Shown here one piece after another: positions 8,163 through 14,572 of a DNA stretch of 64,000 bases. The stretch lies in assembly GCF_003815015.1 (NCBI RefSeq), contig NZ_RKRE01000001.1, positions 690,460 through 754,459 of the forward strand, written 5' to 3'. The translations under genes and the position numbers were made by a program. The notes beneath the pieces were generated by a model. That model saw nothing but the letters and a program-made list of their open reading frames with translations. It did not search any database and was not told the DNA's origin. The first letter of the stretch is position 1, and each line of letters begins with the position of its first letter. The DNA is from Thermodesulfitimonas autotrophica (GTDB lineage: Bacteria > Bacillota > Desulfotomaculia > Desulfotomaculales > Ammonificaceae).

Positions 8163-9608
8163 TTAGGTGACGGGTTGCCCCGCTTCGCGTGAGACCGCCG
8201 GTTTCTCGGCCACCACCAGGATGTCCCGGGCGGTAAGCTCGGGGAGGTCTCTTCTTTCCAATGCCTTCAGGACGAGGTTCCCCACCGCGAGTGACAGCTC
8301 CGTCCCCCCGCCAGGTGCTCCGGAGACGTCGATTTGCGGGTCAGGCAAAAAGGAAAGCTCCTTCACGTCGAGGCCACAATAAGCAAAAAGGGCCGCCAAG
8401 GTACGCGGGGTGAAAAAACGGAGGTTGGCGACATCCGCCACGCCAGTGGCAGTGTAATCCCAGTCCCCAGCCGCAAGCCGCGCGAGGTTCACCAGGTTCC
8501 GCGCGTTAGCCACCGCGGCTACCACTCTTCCTCCCGGTGCCACGTAGCGCTTCAAACCACAGAGCACCGTCCAGGGGTCGGCGAACTTTTCGACGCAATG
8601 GTTAAGCAGTACCACATCAAAAAAACCATCGGGGAAAGGAAGGGGCTCCCCGGGCCGCCAGTAAACCGCAGCATCAAGCACGCTGCGCGCCGCAAGGTAC
8701 GCCGCCCACCGCCACTCCGCCCCGGCGACCCAAACTTCCGGCAACCCCTCCTTTATTGCCCGGCCGCCATCCCCGTAGCCACACCCCACCTCGAGCACCC
8801 GCTTGGCGCCGGGCGGCAGGAGGGAGATAAGCTCAATCGGGTAGCCAGTGAAGTAGGCGGTGGGCTTGATAAACGTGCTGCTCACCGCATCCCGCTCTCT
8901 CCGCTCCCGCCAGGTAGCGAGGCGCATCCCCTCGCTCGAGGTTAGATGGTCGTAGTAGCCCCGGGCGAAAGCTTCCGGGTCGCAGGTAGCGTACCACTCT
9001 CTTTTGCGCCGCCGGGCTTCGGCCGAGAGGTAGCCGTAGTGTTTCACCTTTACGTCGATGAACCGCGCGCGGCCCGTAAGGTTCGCGGGAACACTGCCGC
9101 AGTGAAGATTCCCCCCGTGGGACGTGGGAAGAAAAGCCAGGCGCGTCACATCCTGGCCCCAGATGGTAAAGAGGCGCACCTGCCAAAAGTCGCCGTAAAA
9201 CGAAGGCTCACACCGAAACGTGAGCGGATCATCCCAAAAGTAGAGAATCTGAAACGCAAAGGCGGTAAACTGGGGCTGCGCCGGGTCGATGAGCGCAATT
9301 TCGCGGCGGATGATTTCCGGGGCCGCGTCCTCAAGGACTTCGTCCCCATCCAGTGCCAGAATCCAATCGGGTTCGAGCCGCAGGGCCATCTTAAGGAGCC
9401 GGTTTTTGTCCCGCGCTTCGTCCAGCACTGGTTCCTCCTGGTAGAGGTACGCGGCCACCTTCGGGTGGCGGCGGCATATCTCTGGTGTCGCGTCGGTCGA
9501 GCCATCATCCAGGACCACCAGCGCGTCGCATACGCGCCCGGCAGCATCCAGCACTGTTTTAAGCCAGGTAGCCTCGTTTTTCACCCGCAGCATTCCCACA
9601 ATACGCAC
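8163..9608 (-). CDS. GT2 glycosyltransferase fused to SAM-dependent methyltransferase
   Basis: A two-domain protein of about 481 residues. Residues 1-230 are a GT2 transferase with VVLDDGSTDATPE and the metal-binding DxD in ALDGDEVLED. From about residue 260 a class I methyltransferase begins, with the SAM motif RVLEVGCGYGDGG, an acidic PFPDGFFDVVLLNHCVEKF stretch and a later GLKRYVAPGGRVVA. The pairing suggests that a sugar is added and then methylated, or that methylation caps a glycan (inference). GTG 9608 or 9611 follows GGGGGAGGAG; 9608 has better spacing. It sits between a GT2-TPR gene and the DNRLRE/DUF6385 gene in one leftward operon. Confidence 0.85.
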   Translation of the reverse strand: MRIVGMLRVKNEATWLKTVLDAAGRVCDALVVLDDGSTDATPEICRRHPKVAAYLYQEEPVLDEARDKNRLLKMALRLEPDWILALDGDEVLEDAAPEIIRREIALIDPAQPQFTAFAFQILYFWDDPLTFRCEPSFYGDFWQVRLFTIWGQDVTRLAFLPTSHGGNLHCGSVPANLTGRARFIDVKVKHYGYLSAEARRRKREWYATCDPEAFARGYYDHLTSSEGMRLATWRERRERDAVSSTFIKPTAYFTGYPIELISLLPPGAKRVLEVGCGYGDGGRAIKEGLPEVWVAGAEWRWAAYLAARSVLDAAVYWRPGEPLPFPDGFFDVVLLNHCVEKFADPWTVLCGLKRYVAPGGRVVAAVANARNLVNLARLAAGDWDYTATGVADVANLRFFTPRTLAALFAYCGLDVKELSFLPDPQIDVSGAPGGGTELSLAVGNLVLKALERRDLPELTARDILVVAEKPAVSREAGQPVT

Positions 9609-9705
9609 CACAACTCCTCCCCCTGCGGAAAAGGCCAGTTAACTCCTGAAATGCCGGCCCGGTTTTACGCCTGATACGTCGCCGGTTTCTTGCCCCCGCG
9701 ACCTC

Positions 9706-10950
9706 TCACCCCTCGGCCTGCAGGAAGCGCCGGGCAAGCTCTGCCGCGCCCTCCGCCAGAAAAATTTCCGCCAGGATGCGACGCGCGCGCGGCGCGGAAA
9801 GATCGAAGACCCGCTTCAAAGATTCAACCGTATCTTCCGGGTACTCCCGCGGGTTGAGGATATGAACGATCCGGGCTACCGCCGGCACGAACTCCGTGTT
9901 TTCACGCACTGCCACCAGGTAGTGGGCCAGCGCTTCTTCTAAATCACCGCGCTCCTCGGCGCACCGCCCCAGGTAAAAGAGCGTCTGGTAACCAGTCACC
10001 GCCTCCTCCACCGCGTAATAGGCGGGGCACTGCCGGTGGGCGCGTGCCTGCAAAAATGCCTCCTGCGCCGCCGCGTAATCCCTTCTTTCAAAAAGCAAGA
10101 CCCCACGGGCAAAATGGAGGTAAGGGTGGTCGGGATAAACCGCAAGGCCGTTCGTTGCTATGCGGAGCGCCTCGTTCTTCTCCCCGGCAAGGTAAAGGCT
10201 CTGAACCAGGTACTTGAGGAGCTTCGGACCATAAACCACCCCGGGGCTCGACCCCGCCGCCGCCCGCAGGAAAGCTTGGGTAGCTCGAGGGTAATCGCCC
10301 TGCCGGAAGTACTCCACGCCCAGGTGGAAATTCACCACGGGATCGTCCGGAAACCGCGCCGCTTCCCGCTCCATAAGCTGCAGGTTCCGCTCCCGCTTTC
10401 GCTTCGCGGCAAGGTTGGCCTCGAGATAACCGTGGTGAAAGAGAGTGATGTCCTCGCGGATGGCAAAGCGGGCCTCTGGGTTGCGGCGCAGGATCGCCGG
10501 GATAATTTGTTCGTGAACCCTCCCCTCGTAACGGTGGTCCGGGTGGTTCCGGAAAAAGCGAAAAACTACGTCTGGCGCTTGCTCAACCCGGTTTCCCACG
10601 TTGTAAAAGTTGACAATTTTGAAAAAATAGCCCGCCGCGTCCGTAGTTGCCACAATCTCCCGCAACTTTTGCGCATCTTCCCCGGCGAATTCCTCGTCCG
10701 CGTCAAGAAAAAGAATCCATTCCCCCGCCGCCTGTTCCAGGGCGAAGTTGCGCGCGGCGCTGAAGTCCCCCCGCCAGCGAAAATGGAAAACCTTCGCGCC
10801 AAGGCGGTGGGCGATGGCCGGCGAGTCGTCCCGGGAACCGGTATCGACCACGATAATCTCGTCGGCCGCCGCCCGGGAACTTTCAATCGCCCGCGCCAGG
10901 TAGGCCGCCTCGTCCTTCACAATCAAGCAGAGCGAAATGCGGTCCGCCAA
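9706..10950 (-). CDS. GT2-TPR glycosyltransferase (SunS-like architecture)
   Basis: About 414 residues. The N-terminal GT2 domain has SLCLIVKDEA, IIVVDTGSRDDSP, FHFRWRGDFSAARN, the DxD in ILFLDADEEF, and YEGRVHEQI. From about residue 200 the protein is helical with TPR-type pairs (NFHLGVEYFRQGDYPRATQAF; HFARGVLLFERRDYAAAQEAF). This order of motifs is that of the peptide S-glycosyltransferase SunS and its relatives. The TTG at 10950, seven bases after GAGGTG, is preferred. An upstream start at 11094 would run through the divergent gene and add a non-conserved N-terminus. It heads the operon with the GT2-methyltransferase and the DUF6385 protein. Confidence 0.85.
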   Translation of the reverse strand: MADRISLCLIVKDEAAYLARAIESSRAAADEIIVVDTGSRDDSPAIAHRLGAKVFHFRWRGDFSAARNFALEQAAGEWILFLDADEEFAGEDAQKLREIVATTDAAGYFFKIVNFYNVGNRVEQAPDVVFRFFRNHPDHRYEGRVHEQIIPAILRRNPEARFAIREDITLFHHGYLEANLAAKRKRERNLQLMEREAARFPDDPVVNFHLGVEYFRQGDYPRATQAFLRAAAGSSPGVVYGPKLLKYLVQSLYLAGEKNEALRIATNGLAVYPDHPYLHFARGVLLFERRDYAAAQEAFLQARAHRQCPAYYAVEEAVTGYQTLFYLGRCAEERGDLEEALAHYLVAVRENTEFVPAVARIVHILNPREYPEDTVESLKRVFDLSAPRARRILAEIFLAEGAAELARRFLQAEG

Positions 10951-10971
10951 GGCTCTCACCTCTTCTTTTTC

Positions 10972-11000
10972 CAGTTTATGAGAGAAGGCCCACGGCGGTG
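10972..11000 (-). promoter_or_regulatory. Possible sigma-K-type promoter (one mismatch)
   Basis: On the minus strand CACC (mACm) is followed after exactly 16 bases by CATAAACTG, which differs from CATAnnnTA only in the last base. It lies just ahead of the ribosome site of the leftward GT2-TPR gene. Confidence 0.4.
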
Positions 11001-11007
11001 CGCGAGT

Positions 11008-11036
11008 AACCAAATTATGGTAGCAAGCATAGGATA
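11008..11036 (+). promoter_or_regulatory. Sigma-K-type promoter match
   Basis: AACC (mACm) at 11008-11011, a 16-base spacer and CATAGGATA at 11028-11036 fit the Bacillus sigma-K consensus (mACm, 16, CATAnnnTA) at every defined position. It would drive the repeat-rich DUF6385 gene in the mother cell late in sporulation. The consensus is short, so chance is possible. Confidence 0.5.
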
Positions 11037-11070
11037 AGGGAAAAGGATACCCCTGCAAGGAGTGATAACC

Positions 11071-11799
11071 TTGCCCAACTTCAAGGTTTTCCAAGATGTT
11101 GCCGATGAAATGCGGGTGAAAATCTTCGGAAGCGAGGACGTAGCCCTGAATACCGACACCGGCGGCCGGCTGGCCATTACCTCCCCCGGTCTGGCGATTA
11201 CTACCGGCACGGGCTCACTTGCAGTCTCGATCGGTACCGGTGACCTTCCCGTTACCTCGGCAGGTCTCGCCATCACGACCGGTGCGGGAGCGCTCGCCGT
11301 CTCCATCGGCACGGGTAATGTGCCGGTAACTTCAACCGGGTTGGCCATCACCACCGGCGCGGGAGCGCTTTCGGTTTCAATTGGTACGGGAGACCTCCCG
11401 GTAACCTCCGCGGGCTTGGCCATCACCACCGGTACCGGATCGCTCTCCGTCTGCATCGGCACCGGCATAGTAGGTACCGCAATTAATTCCCGCACAATTC
11501 TCGACACCTCGGAGGATATCACCGTCACCACCGTTTACGCGCCGGCCGTAACAACCAACGTCCTCGAGTACATCACCTACACCCTGGCCGCCGTCAACAC
11601 CGGCACCACCGCCGCCCAGGTGAAGGTCCAGATCAGCCCGAACAACACCAGCTGGATCGACGACGGCACCGCAGTTACCGTTGATGCGGGAGCCCTCGTC
11701 ACCCTGGTGCCCTCGGTTTTCCTCAAGTACGTGCGGTTGGCCGCTATCGCCACCACTACCAGCGCTACCCTCACCGCCTTCATCCAGGGGCAGAAGTAA
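11071..11799 (+). CDS. Repeat-rich DUF6385-type protein
   Basis: About 242 residues. After a short N-terminus (PNFKVFQDVADEMRVKIFG) come four near-identical 25-residue repeats of the form TSxGLAITTGxGxLxVSIGTG, rich in Thr, Ser and Gly and likely to stack as beta strands. The last 100 residues resemble DUF6385 (VQISPNNTSWIDD...FLKYVRLAA). No signal peptide is seen. TTG 11071 lies eight bases after AAGGAG; a GTG at 11062 sits inside the ribosome site. It is divergent from a GT2-TPR operon and preceded by a sigma-K-like promoter, which suggests a spore-surface or appendage protein, perhaps glycosylated (inference). Confidence 0.75.
   Translation: MPNFKVFQDVADEMRVKIFGSEDVALNTDTGGRLAITSPGLAITTGTGSLAVSIGTGDLPVTSAGLAITTGAGALAVSIGTGNVPVTSTGLAITTGAGALSVSIGTGDLPVTSAGLAITTGTGSLSVCIGTGIVGTAINSRTILDTSEDITVTTVYAPAVTTNVLEYITYTLAAVNTGTTAAQVKVQISPNNTSWIDDGTAVTVDAGALVTLVPSVFLKYVRLAAIATTTSATLTAFIQGQK
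11179..11478 (+). repeat. Four tandem 75-bp coding repeats
   Basis: Units run 11179-11253, 11254-11328, 11329-11403 and 11404-11478, in phase with the reading frame and each encoding 25 residues. They are similar at both DNA and protein level, so copy number may vary between strains. Alternating GTG/GAG codons make two sub-types. Confidence 0.9.
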
Positions 11800-11824
11800 C
11801 GGTAAAAGACCAGCACACAACAAC

Positions 11825-11852
11825 AAAACTCGGCGGTTCCGCCGAGTTTTGT
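11825..11852 (+). terminator. Rho-independent terminator of the repeat protein gene
   Basis: AAAACTCGGCG and CGCCGAGTTTT pair perfectly over 11 positions around a four-base loop, ending in TTTTGT. It lies 26 bp after the stop codon. The A/T flanks make it potentially bidirectional. Confidence 0.85.
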
Positions 11853-11933
11853 ACTTTACGGAGCCGGTGCCGGTTGATGTCGTTCAAGCCCGATTTCCCC
11901 GCCAACGCAAGACTGTCTAAGGTCGGAAGCAAC

Positions 11934-11969
11934 AAAAAAGTGGGGCCCCTGCGCGAGTAACAGGGGCCC
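11934..11969 (-). terminator. Rho-independent terminator of the cysteine-rich protein gene
   Basis: On the minus strand GGGCCCCTG and CAGGGGCCC form a nine-pair stem followed by a TTTTTT run. It is 15 bp past the stop of the leftward gene. The 80 bp between this and the previous terminator holds nothing I recognise. Confidence 0.8.
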
Positions 11970-11984
11970 GGGCCGCGCTGGTTT

Positions 11985-12437
11985 TTACGGGCAGATTGTG
12001 TCGTCAACGCAGATGATGGTGTAGGAGCAAAGGTTATCAATCGTGAAGGCATAGGAGAGTTGGCCGGCCACGTAAGTGGGGGTAGTGGTGATGCTGCCAG
12101 GGCTGCAGGCAACGGAATAGGTTACACTGGGCAACGTTTGGCCGCAGCAGACGTGCACGCCCGCTGGCAACTGCGTTGAACACTGCGAAGAAAGGATGTT
12201 GCAGTAGTCCTGGAAGGTCGCACCGTCCTGCAGGTACTGGTACTCGAACTGGGCATCGCAAGTGAAGGAGAGGGTTGGCGGTACCGTGCTCAGGTCGACG
12301 GTAACCCCGTAAATATGAGCGTTGCACTCGTCGCCCGGTCCGACCGGGGTGTGCGCCGGATTGGTGCAGGTGAGTGTTTCCGTCCAGTTTAGCCCAATCG
12401 TAGTTATCTCCTCGACGCAAAGTTTCCGGATAGCCAC
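11985..12437 (-). CDS. Small cysteine-rich protein of unknown function
   Basis: A 150-residue protein with 12 cysteines, at about 7, 24, 38, 60, 79, 86, 97, 98, 111, 137, 143 and 149, and many Thr, Ser and Tyr residues. There is no signal peptide and no CxxC metal pattern; the spacing looks more like a cross-linked structural protein, as in spore coats. I do not recognise the family. The GTG start follows GGAGGG by seven bases. A TATAAT lies 41-46 bp upstream on its strand. It is divergent from two GT2-TPR genes, so it is a candidate substrate for S- or O-glycosylation (inference). Confidence 0.7.
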   Translation of the reverse strand: MAIRKLCVEEITTIGLNWTETLTCTNPAHTPVGPGDECNAHIYGVTVDLSTVPPTLSFTCDAQFEYQYLQDGATFQDYCNILSSQCSTQLPAGVHVCCGQTLPSVTYSVACSPGSITTTPTYVAGQLSYAFTIDNLCSYTIICVDDTICP

Positions 12438-12577
12438 AATAATCCCTCCACCTGTTTTTCACATTATACTGCTATGCCCAGCAGAAGGTTACAAATCCCA
12501 GTAAACAGCAGCAGCAATCCGCCGACCTAGCCCATATTATGAAGCGACGGGAGATCCGGTAAGGATGTGAGCCCCGG

Positions 12578-14572
12578 GTGACAGGCGGTATCAGTTTGTG
12601 CATGATCGTCAGAGACGAAGCCCAAAACCTTCCCCGCTGTCTTCAAAGCGCTGCTGGATTTGTGGATGAGATAATCGTCATCGATACCGGTTCGCGCGAC
12701 ACCACTCCCCATCTAGCCGCGCAGTACGGCGCCCGGGTCTTTTACTTGCCGTGGCCGGATGATTTTTCCCAGGCACGCAACGAAAGCCTTAAATATGCCA
12801 CGGGCGAGTGGATCCTCATCTTAGACGCCGATGAAGAACTGCCCGCAGAGACAGCCGCACGGTTGAAAGAACTGGCTGCGACCACCGGTGTGGAAGCCTG
12901 GATTTTCACCGTTGTAAACCACATCGATCCCGCAACGGGGCTGCGCACCCGCCACCCAAACCTGCGGCTTTTCCGCAACCGGAAGGAATACCGCTTCGAA
13001 GGAAAAGTTCACGAACAGGTGAAGAGGAGCATTCTCCGTGCCAACCCTGGTGCCGTCATCGGCTACAGCGGCCTTATCATCAACCACTACGGCTACAACC
13101 GGGCGGCGCGGGGGCGCCGCGCTAAGACCGAGCGCAACATCGCCCTGCTGCACCGGGCTCTAACCGATAATCCGACGGACTCTTTCATCCACTACAACCT
13201 GGCGGTCAGCCTCTTCGCGCTCGGGGATTACGAAAAGGCGCAAAAACACTACGAAGCGGCGGTTGCCAGCCTAAAAGAGCCTGCCGGCTTTGCTCCCGCT
13301 CTCTACCGAAATTACGCCGTCTGCCTTTACGAGATGGGCGCGTACGCCCGCGCCCTTGAGGTTGCGGATACGGGGCTTGCCTACTTTCCCGACTACCCCG
13401 ACCTTTACTTTTTAAAGGGGCAGGTCTTCTGGGACCTTGGACTCCTCACCGAAGCCGAAGCCTGCTTTAAGAAATGCCTCCGCTTCCGGCAGGTCCCGCC
13501 CGAGTACCCGACGACCGAAGGTGTGACCTCCTATCTCGCCCGGGAAAACCTGGCGCTTATCCAGGTCCGCGCCGGCAGGTACGCAGCGGCGGTGGATTTC
13601 GCCCTTCAGGCCGCCGCGGAAAACCCCGCCCCGGACCTCCTCCGAAACCTCTGCAGGTTCATGCGCCAGGCTAACTTCAGCGGAAAGGAGATGGTTACCC
13701 GCCTAACCGAAAGCCTGGGTCTCCCCGTAGCAGAAGCAGCCCGGCTTCTCTTTGATGGAGGAGAATATGCTACCTGCCTTAACCTTCTCGCAGAAGAGAC
13801 TATCGGGAACCCGGAAACAACACTTCTCAGGGCCAGATGTTTCCTGCACCTGGGCGACTTCACCAGGGCCGAGGAATCTCTATCTCAACTGGAAGCTGGC
13901 GGGGCGCTTGGCGGCGAAATCCTCAAAACTACCTGCCTCGCCCGGTGGCTCCGGCAGCCCCCGCAGAGTGCCAAACGATTCCTGTATGGCTGCGATGAGC
14001 AAGCTGATCCGGTTGCAACCGCCTGCATGCTTGCCGAAGCCGCAATAATGGGAAAAGGTGCTGGTCCACCGCCCGAAGCCCCAGCTCTTCAGGAAGAAAT
14101 ACTGGCGCTGGCGCTGGCCGCCTATCAGTGTGGCGGTGTAGCAGTTGCCCGCACGATCTGCCGCGCGGCAGGTGCGCACGACGATGCAAGAGCCTATCTT
14201 TTACTCGGAGAATACGCTCTTAGTAAAGGTCAGAACCGGGAGGCTCTGGAACTGCTTGAGTTCGCGCTAAAAGAGCAGCCGGGAGACGCCCGGGCGCATT
14301 TTCTCTACGGCTGCGCCTGCGCCGGCGCAAACCTTCATTTTGAGGCCTTCACCCACCTCTGTCGCGCTGCCCAGCTGGCCCCCGCAGAGAGGTGCTTCGC
14401 CGCCTGGGCCGGCGAGCAGCTAATTAGCGCGCTTCTGACTCTGGTTTACGCCGGCCTCAACCGGGAGCCCCAGAACACATCTTTACGCGTAGCATTATTC
14501 CGGCTGGCCGCTGCACGCAGGCAGGCGGCGCGGCTAAAGGAGGCGTCCTGCAGTGGGAGTACCGAGGCTTAG
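12578..14572 (+). CDS. Large GT2-TPR glycosyltransferase
   Basis: A 664-residue protein. The GT2 domain (about 3-195) has SLCMIVRDEAQN, IIVIDTGSRDTTP, WPDDFSQARNESL, the DxD in LILDADEELP, FEGKVHEQV and NHYGYN. Residues 195-660 are a long TPR-like superhelix (HYNLAVSLFALGDYEKAQKHY, LYFLKGQVFWDLGLLTEAEACF, AYLLLGEYALSKGQNREALELL). GTG 12578 is preceded by AAGGATGTGA. The gene overlaps the next GT gene by 20 bp and is co-transcribed with it. The N-terminal motif order matches SunS-like peptide glycosyltransferases. The very long TPR part suggests that protein substrates are bound along the superhelix. Confidence 0.85.
   Translation: MTGGISLCMIVRDEAQNLPRCLQSAAGFVDEIIVIDTGSRDTTPHLAAQYGARVFYLPWPDDFSQARNESLKYATGEWILILDADEELPAETAARLKELAATTGVEAWIFTVVNHIDPATGLRTRHPNLRLFRNRKEYRFEGKVHEQVKRSILRANPGAVIGYSGLIINHYGYNRAARGRRAKTERNIALLHRALTDNPTDSFIHYNLAVSLFALGDYEKAQKHYEAAVASLKEPAGFAPALYRNYAVCLYEMGAYARALEVADTGLAYFPDYPDLYFLKGQVFWDLGLLTEAEACFKKCLRFRQVPPEYPTTEGVTSYLARENLALIQVRAGRYAAAVDFALQAAAENPAPDLLRNLCRFMRQANFSGKEMVTRLTESLGLPVAEAARLLFDGGEYATCLNLLAEETIGNPETTLLRARCFLHLGDFTRAEESLSQLEAGGALGGEILKTTCLARWLRQPPQSAKRFLYGCDEQADPVATACMLAEAAIMGKGAGPPPEAPALQEEILALALAAYQCGGVAVARTICRAAGAHDDARAYLLLGEYALSKGQNREALELLEFALKEQPGDARAHFLYGCACAGANLHFEAFTHLCRAAQLAPAERCFAAWAGEQLISALLTLVYAGLNREPQNTSLRVALFRLAAARRQAARLKEASCSGSTEA

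Noticed and set aside
11179-11478. CRISPR-like array
   Set aside because: The repeats are 75 bp, directly tandem without spacers, and in frame within a coding gene.
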